Shown here: piece after piece, positions 21,262 through 32,639 of the stretch
Position numbering within the stretch: the first letter of the stretch is position 1
Layout: each line of letters begins with the position of its first letter
Source of the DNA: Stomoxys calcitrans
Lineage: Eukaryota > Arthropoda > Insecta > Diptera > Muscidae
Assembly (NCBI RefSeq): GCF_963082655.1
Contig: NC_081552.1
Location: 66,598,465-66,662,464, forward strand
Direction: 5' to 3'
Length of the DNA: 64,000 nucleotides
Notes under the pieces: generated by a model
Seen by the model: only the letters and a program-made list of their open reading frames with translations
What the model was told of the DNA's origin: nothing
Database searches by the model: none
Program-made: the position numbers and the translations under genes

Positions 21262-22441
21262 AAACGTATAAAGTATATTTATTCGACCCTATAAAGTATA
21301 TTTATTCTTGATCAGCGTCAAAATCTAAGACGATCTAGCCATATCCGTCCGTTTGTCTTTAAAAATAGATATATTGAGCTGAAATTTTGCACAGAGTCTT
21401 TTTTTCCATAAGCAGGTTAAGTTCGAAGATGGGCTATATCGGACTATATCCTGATATAGCCCCCATATAGACCTATCGGGCGATTTGGGGTTTTTGGCTC
21501 GTAAAACCACATTTGTTATCCGATTTTGCTGAAATTTGGGACAGTGAGTTGTGTAAGGCCGATCTGGACCAAATTGAAGAAGGATGTCGAAGGTCCTTCT
21601 TCAATTTGGTCCAGATCGGTTCAGATTTGGATATAGCTCTCATATAGACCGATCCGTCGATTTAGGGTCTTAAGCCTATAAAAGCCACATTTATTATCCC
21701 ATTTTGCTGAAATTTGGGACAGTGAGTTAAGTTAAGCCCCTAAATATACTTCTGCAATATGACACTGAGCGGTCCAGATTTGGATATAGCTGCCATATAG
21801 ACCTATCCCTCGATTTAAGGTTTTGGGCCCATAAGAAGCGTATTTTTTATCCGATTTGCCATAATTTGGGACAGTGAGTTAAGCAACGCCCTTCGACATC
21901 TTTCTGCAATACTGCACAGATCGGTCCAGATTTGTATATAGCTGCCATATAGACCGATCTCTCAATTTAAGGTCTTGAACTCATAAAATGCGCAATTATT
22001 GCCCGATTTCACCGAAATTTGGGATAGTGAGTAGCGTAAGGCTCTTCGACAACTCTCTACAATTTGGCCAAGATCGGTCCAGATTTAGATATAGCTGCCA
22101 TATAGACCGATCTCTCAAAGTTTTGGCCCCATAAAAGTCACATTTATAATCCGATTTCGGTGAAATTTGACACATCCGTGTCGGATATGGTTCAGATCGG
22201 TCTGTATTTGGATATGGCTAACAAAAAGAACAATATTTTGTTCTACCAAATTGAACAATGACTTGTACTTATTAGACGACTCAATGTCCGTGCCGAATTT
22301 GGTCCAAATCGGTAAATTCTTCGGTATAGCAGCTATGGGGGCATACATTATTCATTATTTACCGGATTATGACGAAGGGTGTATCCAATCCAAGGGTATC
22401 CAAAGGTCGGCCCGGTCGAATTTAATGCCTTTTTACTTGTT
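21262..22441 (+). mobile_element. HINE subfamily B, 5' truncated
   Basis: Lacks the TATACCC start and begins within GACCCTATAAAGTATATTTA, which is partly duplicated. A vestigial GTCC array, about six monomers (ATATAGCTGCCATATAGACC) and 3' end GGTCGGCCCGGTCGAATTTAATGCCTTTTTACTTGTT follow, in pieces. The subterminal inverted repeat is degraded to AAGGGTATCC. Confidence 0.8.
21559..21619. repeat. Perfect 26-bp-arm palindrome in HINE-B
   Basis: CCGATCTGGACCAAATTGAA... at 21559-21584 is the exact reverse complement of 21594-21619, with 9 bp between. It replaces part of a monomer, like the larger palindrome at 5392-5573. Confidence 0.9.
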
Positions 22442-23327
22442 TGTTAATGCTTTACTAATGTGCACATGACTGGAATGGCCTTTTGTTTCTAAATTTTATG
22501 AATAAAGATTATGGAAAGTATGCATTCAGAGGTGATTCCATGAGTGTATACTGATAGAAAAATGACAATACTTTACCAATGCCGCCTGGTATTATTTTGT
22601 TCGCGTCATTGGCAAAGATTTTTAATACCATTTGGTATCAATTCAATACCAAGCAATGGAGGCTATTACCAATTGACGGCATCACATTTGTATTCTTGTC
22701 ATCGTGCCAGAACTGATGTTGACCGTTGTTCTTAAAATATTAATGCCATTACAAAATATTTGTTAAACAAATAAATAAAAAGTTTTAATACAATTTGAGT
22801 GCGTAAAAACCTGTTCAAATACTCGAAATAGGTGCAAATGGAAATAGTACAAATTCTAAGAATTGTGTCAGTGTATCCATATGAAAACCACTTCTGGGAA
22901 TCAATGGATATGGAATCGATTGCTCAATGCAAAGAATTAGGGATGGTCGCGATGTATCATTACTTTTGTAATTATTAGCATAAATAATCAAAATATAATT
23001 AGATTAGAATTATTTTCAATCGTTTTCTTTTTTGGTTCATTAGGGGGTGTAATAATCAATAACGAATTGATACTAAAATCAATATCGGTCTGGTGCTAAT
23101 ACCAATTACAGATTGGCATTTAAACCAAAAACCAGTTCGGTAAAGGCTAGCACACTCACAGAAAAATGTTTGTTGAAAAAAGCAAATACTGTCTGCTTAA
23201 TATTAGTAGGTAAGTTTGCTACTATTGTAGAAGTAGTACTGCAATTTCAGAGTAGCAGGCTTACTGCTGAAAAGTCCGTTGTTCGCTAAAAATTACTGCT
23301 GCTTAGTTATAAAGGGATGCTAAAAGA
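22442..23327. other. AT-rich spacer with GGTATTA/TAATACC motifs, no gene
   Basis: No coding frame of interest. Repeated ATACCA/TGGTATT motifs are scattered between 22580 and 23130, and ACTGATAGAAAAATG (22548) resembles ACTCACAGAAAAATG (23154). This may be a decayed MITE, but no clean termini were found. Trinucleotide CTG/CAG motifs (CTGCTGAAA, TACTGCTGC) at 23180-23310 recur in the spacer at 31080-31240. Confidence 0.4.
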
Positions 23328-24384
23328 AACAAATAAAAGGGTGCTAAGGTCAGCCGGGCCGAATCTTGGGAACCCACTACCATGCATTCTGCTAAAAATT
23401 TATACAAAATAAATTTAGTTAAAGGGCATAATTTAATTCTACATACCAAACTTCTGTCAAACCAACAAAAACTAAAGCTTCTAGGAAGCGAACAAGGATG
23501 ATCGAAAGACGGGTTTACATGGGAGCAATACCGGGTTATAAACAGATTTAGACCGTATTTGGCACAGTTATTGGAAATCGTAATAAAACACCGCATCCAA
23601 AATTTTAGCCAAATCGGACAAAAATTGCGGCTTCTAACGACTCAAGAAGTCAAATCGGGAGATCGGTTTATAAGGGAGTATATCAGATCATAGGACGATT
23701 AGGACAGCATTTGGCACGGTTATTGAAAGTCATAACAGAACACTGCATGCAAAATTTCAGCCAAATCGGCTTCCAGGAGCTCAAAGAGTCAAATCGGGAG
23801 ACCGGTTTATATGGGAGCTATATCAGGATATAGACCGATTCGGTCCGTACTTAGCTATCTTAGCAATCTAATAACGGAAGACTACGTGAAAAATTTCAGC
23901 CGAATCGGACAAAAATTGCGGCTTCCAGGGGCTCAAGAAGTCAAATCGGAAGTACGGTTTATATGGGAGATATATCAGGTTATAGACCGATTCTTACAGT
24001 ACATAGCAATGTTGTTGGAAGTCATAACAGAACATTACATACAATATTTCAGCCATTGGACAAAAAAGGCGGGTTCCATGGGGCTCAAGAAATCAAATCG
24101 GGAGAACGGCTTAGAATATTCGGACCGTACTTAGCAATGTTATTGGAAGTCATAACAGAACATCACGTGCGAAATTGCAGCCAAAATTTCGCACAAAAAT
24201 TGCGGCTTGTAAGGGCTCATGAAGTCAAATCGGGAGATCGGTTTATATGGGAGCTATATCTAAATCTGAACCGATATGGTCCATTTGCAATCCCCAACGA
24301 TCAACATCAATACTAAGCAACTGTGCAAAATTCCAAGCGGCTAGCTGTACGCGTCCATCGAAGATAGTTGTCCTCTTCGGAAAA
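23328..24384 (-). mobile_element. HINE subfamily C
   Basis: Begins AACAAATAAAAGGGTGC, with a degenerate hairpin (TCAGCCGGGCCGAA) and AACCCACTACCATGCATTCTGC, then about five monomers using TTTATATGGGAGCTATATC and CAAATCGGGAGATCGG. The 5' part after AAGCGGCTAGCTGTACGCG lacks a GTCY array and TATACCC end; it is fused at about 24384 to a retrotransposon. Confidence 0.75.
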
Positions 24385-24564
24385 AAAACCCTGGTTGAAC
24401 GGTCCGCAAACTTTTTTACAGAGCACGTCGTAAAAAGCGAAAGTTTATTGGGATGGGTATTACACACGGCTCAAGGAATGCAATAAGATTACCAGAGCAG
24501 CAAAACGTGCCTCTTGGAAGCTTTTCTGCGAACAGGTCGTAGCGTTACTGACGCCGCCAAGATA
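24385..24564 (+). pseudogene. Second LOA/I-group retrotransposon, linker (piece 1 of 2)
   Basis: Frame-shifted PWWNGPQ followed by ITRAAKRASWKLFCEQV and ALLTPPR/TDAAK. This is the Trp-rich, basic region between endonuclease and RT. It is cut at 24564 by HINE-B and continues at 26047. Confidence 0.65.
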
Positions 24565-26046
24565 AACAAGTAAAAAGGCGTTAAGTTCGACTGGGCCGAA
24601 TTTTGGATACCCACCACCTCGGGTATATATGTAAACCATTTTTCGTCAAAAACCGGTGCAAAATTCACACCTTAGACACCATAGCAGCTATATCACTATA
24701 TGTTCCGATTTGGACCAAATACTAATAAGTAAAAGTCATTGTTCAATTGTGTATAACAAAATATTGGTTTCTTTTAGTAGTTATATCTAAAAGTAAACCG
24801 ATCTGAACTATACACGACACGGATATCGAAAAGCATGACATAAGTCAGTATGTCAAATTTCAGTGAAATCGGAATAAAAATGCGCTTTTTATGGGGCCAA
24901 GACTTTAAATCGAGAGATCGGTCTATATGGCAGCTATATGCAAATCTTGATCGATCTAGACCAAATTGCAGAAATATGTGGAGGGGCTTAACTTAACTCT
25001 TTGTCCCAAATTTCGGCACCATCGGACAATAAATGCGCTTTTTATGGGCCTAAGACCCTAAATCGGAGGATCGGTCCATATGGCAGCTATATCCAAATCT
25101 GGACCGATCTGAGCCAAATTGTTGAAGGGCCTAACAAAACTCACTGTCCCAAATTTCAGCAAAATCGGATACTAAATGTGGCTTTTATTGGCCTAAGACC
25201 CTAAACCGGCGGATCGGTCTACATGGCAGCTATGTCCAAATCTGGACCGATTTGGGCCAAATTGACGAAGGATGTCGAAGGACCAAACACAACTCACTAT
25301 CCCAAATTTCAGCAAAATCGGATAATAAATGTGGCTTTTATGGGCCTAAGAACCTAAATCGGAGAATCGGTCTATATGGCAGCTATATCCAAATCTAAAC
25401 CGATCTGAGCCAAATTGACGAAGGATATTGAAGGGCCTAACACAACTCACTCTCCCAAATTTCAGCAAAATCGGATACTAAATGTGGCTTTTATTGTCCT
25501 AAGACCCTAAATCGGAGGATCGGTCTACATGGCAGCTATGTCCAAATCTGGACCGATTTGGGCCAAATTGACGAATTTAAGCAAAATCGGATAATAAATG
25601 TAGCTTTTATGGGCCTAAGACTCTATATCGGAGGATCGGTCTATATGGCACCTATATCTAAATCTGGACCGATCTGAGCCAAATTGACGGAGGATGTCGG
25701 GGGGGAGCTTAACACAACTCACTGTCCCAAATTTCAGCAAAATCGGATAACAAATGTGGCTTTTATTGGCCTAAGACCTTAAATCGGTGTATCGGTCTAT
25801 ATGGGGGCTATATCAAGATATAGTCCGAAATAGCCCATCTTCGAACTTAACCTGCTTATGGACAAAAAAAAAAGATTCTGTGCAAAGTTTCAGCTCAATA
25901 TCTCTATTTTTGAAGACTGTAGCGTGATTTCAACAGACAGACGGACAGACGGACGGACATGTCTAGATCGTCTTAGATTTTTACGCTGTGTTGCAAACGG
26001 AATGACAAAATGAATATACCCCATCCTTCGGTATTGGGTATAAAAA
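24565..26046 (-). mobile_element. HINE subfamily B
   Basis: AACAAGTAAAAAGGCGTTAA start, hairpin TTCGACTGGGCCGAA, GGATACCCACCACCTCGGG and about eight monomers. Near the 5' end it has GACAGACGGACAGACGGACG, then CATCCTTCGGTATTGGGTATAAAA. The 5' subterminal copy has a mutated core (GGTATTGGG instead of GGTGGTGGG). Inserted in the LOA-type element. Confidence 0.9.
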
Positions 26047-28335
26047 GTTTCTCTCAAAAACACATGTCAAAACTGAAACTTTTGTAGACGACATAGGAGT
26101 GTGAGCAGAGACAACGGAGGACATATTGAAGCTTTTGACACAGCGTGCCTAGGACTTGCATATACACCAAATGCCTGGCAGAAGGCAAGGGTGTTGTTTA
26201 TACCCAAGCCCGGCAAGGCAAGTTATGCGACACCAAAGGCCTACAGACCCATAAGCCTTACGTGCTTTCTACTCAAAATCATGGAAAGTATAGTGGACAC
26301 CATGATAAAGAGTATGACATCCAGCGAACTGCTAAAATGGGAACAGCATGCCTTTGTCAAGGGAAGGCGATGGAGACTGCCCTGAACGAGGTTGTGCATA
26401 TAATAGAAGAATCCTTCGATGCCAAAACGTACACACTGGCGGTATGCATTGACATCGAGGGGGCTTTTACCAATGTGCGGACCGACACTCTGATCCAATC
26501 CTTAGTCCAATACCGGGTGGATCCGGTTCTTAGAGACTGGATAAACCATATGCTAAGGAACAGGTGGATTAATTGTGTGTCCCATGGCATAAATATAAGG
26601 AAGTAATTGGCACAATGCAAGCCACAGAGGGACATTTTATCGCCACTCCTATGGATGACCACCATAAATGACCTATTACGGATGCTGACTGAGGAGGGAT
26701 TTGAACTCGTCGATGTTATAATTCTTCTAAGGAGTAAGGATCCGAACGAGCTATGCAGAAGGGCCGAAAGGATCTTGCATATGGCATACGACTGGGCTAG
26801 ACCCAGAGGTCTCAATGTTACCCAAAAAATACTGAACTATGCCTGTTTACGAGTAAGACGAAGGAAGGTCAATTTAACGCACCACGTTTCCTCAATCAGA
26901 CGATTTCGATATCTGACAAGGTCAAAAACTTAGCTGTGATCTTGGACAGGAAACTGAATTGGAAGTGTCACATTCTGGAGCGTACTGAGAAGGCTCGCAT
27001 ATGTTGGGCACTATGTAGGCGGACCGTAGGCTCGAAATGGGGCCTGAATCCGAGGATAGTCCACTGGCTCTACAGGAGTTTGATTAGACCAATACTTACT
27101 TACAACACAATTGTTTAGTGGACAGCTATAAATAAATAGGGCAACATAAGGGCCATACAACAGGTTCAGAGAACATGTTATACTGGAATAGGCGAAGCGA
27201 TTAGGACCAAGCCCACTAGGGCACTGAAGACTATTCTAGATATGCGACCCATTGACATACAGATCAAGTGTGAGGCAGCCACTGCAGCTATGAGACTTAA
27301 GGCGATGGGATAATGGATTGAGGATGTGTGCAGCTCATACCATCGCGGTATAATCGAGACGACGATAGGAAACCTGGAAGGAAGGAAAGAGGTTCCCGAT
27401 CGGATACCTGAGATGAACCTTGAAGTCGAGTGGTTGACGGAAGTCTTGGATTGACGGAACTCTAGTATTGTCATTTGGAAGATCATTTAACACGGATGGA
27501 TCAAAGCTAGTGGACAGAGTGGGTCTGGGGGTCTACATTGAGAACCCAAGGACTGAGATTTGTTTTAGATTGCCTCACCATAATACGGTCCTGTAGGCGG
27601 AGATCCGAGCGATCACGGAATGTGTGAGGTGGTGTGGTGCTAACGCGAGGACGTCGAGTGTGAGCATCTTTAACGACGGTAAAATTGCCATAAGGGAATT
27701 AACAACCAGGACGGTATGGTCACGAACAGTCTGAGGATGGCAAAGTCCATATCGTTTGGGTGCCGGGCCATAACGGAGTAAGGGGAAATGAAAGGGTAGA
27801 CGATTTGGCGGTGAAGGCCAGAGGACTTCAGTCCGAGTTAAGGAAGTGGGCGACGAATCCGCATGCAACATTGTGGAACAGCGAAACAGTCGGCAGGATG
27901 GCGAAAATCCTATGGGGTGATCCGGATCGTGAGAGGATGCGGCTATTACTGAAAGAAACAAAGAAGGAGGTCAGTATAGCTATTGGTATTTTAACGGGAC
28001 ACATAGGACTACGAGCTTGCTTATCTAAAATCCGTGCGGCAAGATGACGAGACGTTGGAGCACTTCCTTTGTCATTGTCCGGCTTTCGTGTCTAACAGAT
28101 ACCGGCACTAAGGTGGGGACGCAATACCACACATGAACCAACTAAGGGGAGTGGTATTGAAAATAATTAAGGATTTTATAAGTAGCACGGAATTCCAAAT
28201 TAAAATTTTCTTTTTAAAGGTTACTTTATAGTTATTAGAGCGCAAAACAAGCCGATCACTGGCTTAGGTGTATGTCCATAGTGGCATGGGGCGGATTACT
28301 GTCTGCACTCCCTTTTCAACCTTATCTAACCTTAA
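26047..28335 (+). pseudogene. Second LOA/I-group retrotransposon, RT, RNase H and 3' UTR (piece 2 of 2)
   Basis: RT: NAWQKARVLFIPKPGKASY, AYRPISLTCFLLKIMESIVD, EQHAFVKG then ALNEVVHIIEES. Motif A is AVCIDIEGAFTNV, and motif B is degraded (AQCKPQRDILSPLLW for GTPQGGILSPLLW). The YADD strand is lost (ELVDVIILLR). Then come LAVILDRKLNWKCHI, the thumb YRSLIRPILTYNTIV and RNase H remnants. The latter are TDGSKLVDRVGLGVY, AEIRAI with its Gln codon now TAG, and VHIVWVPGHNGVRGNERVDD. A His/Cys tail (LEHFLCHCPAF) and a 3' UTR ending AACCTTATCTAACCTTA at about 28335 close it. The first two-thirds is less decayed than the copy at 1650-10395 and differs enough to be another family. Confidence 0.85.
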
Positions 28336-28505
28336 TATTGATGTAGGTCATTGCGGATTGCAAATGAGTCATATCTGATCAAATTTAGCTATAGCTCATA
28401 TATAAACTATTACGGCAAGTTAACAAAAAGCTGGGAAATTTCCAGCAAGTATTGGGAGAGAATAAAAGGGATTGATTTCTTAATAAAACAGTACATCTTA
28501 TATAT

Positions 28506-28910
28506 AACAAGTATAAGCGTGCTAAAATCGGCCGGGCCGAATCTTATATACCCACCACCATGGATCGCATTTGTCGAGTTCTTTTCCCGGCATCTCTTCT
28601 TAGGCAAAAAAAAAAAGAATATAAGAAAAGATTTGCTCTGCTATTAGAGCGATATCAAGATATGATCCGGTTTAGACCACAATTAAATTATATGTATGAG
28701 ACCTGTGTAAAATGTCAGCCAATTCGAATAAGAATTGCGCCCTTTGCGGGCTCAAGAAGTAAAATAGAGAGATCGATTTATATGGGAGCTGTATCGGGTT
28801 ATAGACCGATTCAGACCATAATAAACACGTATGTTGATGGTCATGAGCGAATCCGTCGTAAAAAATTTCAGGCAAATCGGATAATAAATGCGACCTCTAG
28901 AGGCTCTACT
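28506..28910 (-). mobile_element. HINE subfamily A fragment (3' part only)
   Basis: AACAAGTATAAGCGTGC, hairpin with CGGCCGGGCCGAA, TATACCCACCACCATGG (one B-like base in the subterminal repeat) and 2.5 monomers. It is truncated at CTCTAGAGGCTC. Preceded by CTTATATAT, as are two other copies. Confidence 0.85.
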
Positions 28911-28972
28911 CGACTATATAAAACCCTACACCTACCCTATAATTACAAATTCGGGCAACATATCTTATATAT
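28911..28972. repeat. HINE-related family D fragment
   Basis: CGACTATATAAAACCCTACACCTACCCTA matches in pattern the start of the element at about 35590 (GCCGACTGTATAATACC, TTACACCTACCCCATA). Only about 60 bp remain between two A-type ends. Confidence 0.5.
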
Positions 28973-29140
28973 AACAAGTAAAAGCTAAGTTCGGCCGGGC
29001 CGAATCTTATAAACCCTCCACCATATAAACCCTGATCAAGAATATATATACTTTATAGGGTCGGAAATGGATATTTCGATGTGTTGCAAACGGAATGACA
29101 AAATGAATATACCCCCATCCTTCGGTGGTGGGTATAAAAA
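28973..29140 (-). mobile_element. Minimal chimeric HINE: A-type 3' end joined to B-type 5' end
   Basis: At 168 bp it holds only termini. AACAAGTAAAAGC, TTCGGCCGGGCCGAA and ACCCTCCACCAT (A type) are followed directly by GATCAAGAATATATATAC, GGGTCGGAAATGGATATTTC and CCTTCGGTGGTGGGTATAAA (B type). No monomers and no GTCY array. Confidence 0.85.
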
Positions 29141-29484
29141 TGTCCATTAAATTTGTCAATTATATGAACATTCTTCGAAAAGTGGAGGTGTATTCAGCAT
29201 ACTCATAACATATTCATAGCATAAAGAAAATATTACTCATGCACGCCAACGAGAAAGTGGCATAAACAAAATTCAAATCAAATTGCATAAACAAGCCAGC
29301 AATCACAGACCACGGTCACAACTGCTTACACAGCAGTTGAAATATATTTCCGTGGTCAACAAACTCATTGACCTATAGCTGCTATGAAATTCTTTGTGCT
29401 GATATTGCTGCATTTCACTTACACTTTTCGGGAGAATAGATAGAGGTACATCATTCCCACGAAGGGCATTGAATCCATTGCATA
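29141..29484. other. Spacer, no gene seen
   Basis: Mixed-composition sequence without an open frame of note, element termini or repeats shared with the rest of the window. Confidence 0.4.
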
Positions 29485-30254
29485 TTTTTATACCCTCCAC
29501 CATAGGATGGGGGGTATACTAATTTCGTCATTCTGTTTGTAACTACTCGAAATATTCGTCTGAGACCCCATTAAGTATATATATTCTTGATCGTCGTGAC
29601 ATTTTAAGTCGAACTAGCCATGTCCGTCCGTCCGTCTGTCTGTCGAAAGCAAGCTAACTTTCGAAGGAGCATAGCTAGCCGCTTGAAATTTTGCACAAAA
29701 ACTTCTTATTAGTGTATCGGTCCACGTTTTGATATAGCTGCCATATAATCCGATCTGGGGTCTTGACTTCTTTTGCCACTAGAGGGCGCAATTATTATCC
29801 GATTTAGCTGAAATTTTGCATGACATATTTTGCTTTAAGTTTCAACAACTGTGCTAAGAATAGTTGAAATCGGTCTATAACCTGATATAGCTGCCATATA
29901 AACCGATATGGGATCTTGACTGCTTGATTTGGCTGAAATTTTGTACAACGGCTTCTCTCATGCGTGTCGAATATGACATGAATCGGTTTAAAGCCTAATA
30001 CAGCTCCCATATAAACCGATCTCCCTATTTTATTTCTTCAGCCCCTAAAATGCCCAATTCTTACTAGATTTGGCTGAAATTTTACACAATGACTTCTACT
30101 ATGGTCTCCAATATTCAGTTCAATTATGGTTCGAAATGAAGCAGAACTTGATATTGTTCTAATAACATAGCTATTATTTTCTTTTATCCTTATCGACAAA
30201 TGCGATCCATGGTATATGGTATATAAGATTCGGCCGGCCAAACTTAGCACCACA
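29485..30254 (+). mobile_element. HINE subfamily A'
   Basis: TTTTTATACCCTCCACCAT start, GTCCGTCCGTCTGTCTGTC array at about 29623, and four monomers, one shortened by deletion. The diagnostic TTGTTCTAATAACATAGCTA and TCTTTTATCCTTATCGACAA are followed by a degraded 3' end (TTCGGCCGGCCAAACTTAGC). It gives the uninterrupted sequence of the site occupied by the nested HINE at 15734-17411. Confidence 0.85.
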
Positions 30255-30468
30255 AAACAAACAACTCAATATAGCAATGTCATTGGGCATATATCTGCCC
30301 AATCCAGTACTTTCTATGGTGGTGGGTATAAAGAAAACACAAATGTAAATGTGTGTCTCAGTGGATGTTTATAATTATCACTAAATGTATAATTTCCATA
30401 ATCTTTTTTCTTTAAATTTAGGTACAAAAGGCCATGGCAGTCATATACACATTAGTAAAGCAATAACA

Positions 30469-31019
30469 AACAAATAAAAAGGCGTTAACTTCGACCGGGT
30501 CGAACTTTGGATACCCACCACCTCGGCTATATATGTAAACCACCTTTCATCACCTTGAAGAAGGGTGTCGAAGGGCCTAACACAGTCACTGTCCCAAATT
30601 TCGGTGAAATAGGATAATAACCTTAACTCGAGAGATCGGTCTACATGGCAGCTATATCCAAATCTGGATCAAAAAATCGAATACAAAATAATGTGGCTTT
30701 TATGGGCCTGAGACCCTAAATTGACGGATCGGTCTATATGGGGGCTATATCAAGATATGGTCCGATATAGCTCATCTTCGAACTTAACCTGCTTATGGAC
30801 ATAAGAAAAATCTGTGCAAAGTTTCAGCTCGATAGTTCAATTCAAAGACTGTATCGTGATTTCAACAGACAGGCGGACGGACATGGGTAGATCGTCTTAG
30901 ATTTTTCCGCTGATCACGAATATATATAATTTATAGGGTCGGAAATGGATGTTTTCGATTTGTTGCAAGCGGAATGAAAAAATGAATATACCCCCATCCT
31001 TCGGTGGAGGGTGTAAAAA
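30469..31019 (-). mobile_element. HINE subfamily B, short copy
   Basis: AACAAATAAAAAGGCGTTAA, degenerate hairpin TTCGACCGGGTCGAA and GGATACCCACCACCTCGG at the 3' end, with about two damaged monomers. The 5' end has GACAGGCGGACGGAC and CCTTCGGTGGAGGGTGTAAA. The 5' subterminal core is A-like (GGTGGAGGG), unlike its own 3' partner. Confidence 0.85.
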
Positions 31020-31298
31020 TACGAGCTAGCTCGGCCACATTTCAAAATGTTTACCAATGGATGGATCATGCATCATGCACATTTTTTTCTGCAGACTTGT
31101 GCATTCAAAACAGCAGATTTTGTTAGTTGAAATAGCAGTATGAAATGTTTGCTAATACAGTAGCCCTACGTTTGCTGTAACAGGAGTAAAGTCTGCCTTA
31201 CCATTTTCAGCAGACATAAACTGCTGTTTAAGCTAACTTTTTTGGTGTTTTGAATAACAAATTTGGTTGTATGTACCAAACGCTACTGTCTTATATAT
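31020..31298. other. Spacer with CAGCAGA/TCTGCTG motifs, no gene
   Basis: Contains TTCTGCAGACTTGTGC, AACAGCAGATTTTG and TTTTCAGCAGACATAAAC, reminiscent of 23180-23310. Probably an old repeat; no frame or termini recognised. Confidence 0.4.
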
Positions 31299-32462
31299 AA
31301 CAAGTAAAAGCGTGCTAAGTTCGGCCGAGCCGAATCTTATATACCCTCCACCATGGATCGCATTTGTCGGGTTCTTTTCCCGGCATCTCTTCTTAGCCAA
31401 AAAAAAGGATATAAGAAAAGATTTGTTCTGCTATTAGAGCGATATCAAGATATGGTCCGGTTTAGACCACAATTACATTATATTATGTTGGAGATCTGTG
31501 TAAAATGTCAGCCAATTCGAATAAGAATTGCGCCCTTTGTGGGCTCAAGAAGTAAAATAGAGAGATCGATTTATATGGGAGCTGTATCGGGCTATAGACT
31601 GATTCAGACCATAATAAACACGTATATTAATGGTCATGAGAGAATCCGTCGTACAAAATTTCAGGCTAATCGAATAATAATTGCGTCCTCTAGCGGCTCA
31701 AGAAGTCAAGATCCCAGATCGGTTTATATGGCAGCTATATCAGGTTATAAACCGACTTGTACTTTATTTGACATAGTTGTTGAAAGTAACAATAAAATAC
31801 GTCTTGCGAAATTTCAGCCAAATCGGATAGGAATTGCGCCCTCTAGAAGCTCAAGAAGTCAAGTCCCCAGATCTGTTTATATGACAGCTATATCAGGTTA
31901 TGATTTGAACCATATTTGGCACAGTTGTTGGATATCATAACAAAATACTACGTGCTAAAATTCATTCAAATTGGATAAGAATTGCGCCCTCTAGAGGCTC
32001 AAGAAGTCAAGACCCAAGATCGGTTTATATGACAGCTATATAAGGTTATGGACCGATTTGAGCCATACTTGGCACAGTTGTTGGACATAATTATAAAACA
32101 CATCGTGCAAAATTTCATCCCAATCGGATAAGAATTGTGCACTCTAAAGGCTCAAGAAGTCAAGACCCAAGATCGGTTTATATGGCAGCTATATCAGGTT
32201 ATGAACCGATTTGAACCATACTTGGCACAGATGTTGGATATCATAACAAAACACGTCGTGAAAAATTTCATCCCAATCGGATAAGAATTGTGCACTCTAA
32301 AGGCTCAAGAAGTCAAGACCCAAGATCGGTTTATATAACAGCTATATCAAAACATGGACCGATATGGCCCATTTACAATACCAACCGACCTACACTAATA
32401 AGAAGTATTTGTGCAAAATTTCAAGCGGCTAGCTTTACTCCTTCGGAAGTTAGCGTGCTTTC

Positions 32463-32494
<32 letters not shown>

Positions 32495-32638
32495 GACGGA
32501 CATGGCTAGAACGACATAAAATTTCACGACGATCAAGAATATATATACTTTATGGGGTCTCAGACGAATATTTCGAGTAGTTACAATCAGAATGACGAAA
32601 TTAGTATACCCCCCATCTTATGGTGGAGGGTATAAAAA
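31299..32638 (-). mobile_element. HINE subfamily A
   Basis: Standard A-type 3' end after CTTATATAT, about six monomers, GACAGACAGACGGACGGACG array at about 32463-32502, ending ATGGTGGAGGGTATAAAAA. Some monomers lack a few bases (31900), otherwise complete. Confidence 0.9.
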
Positions 32639-32639
32639 T

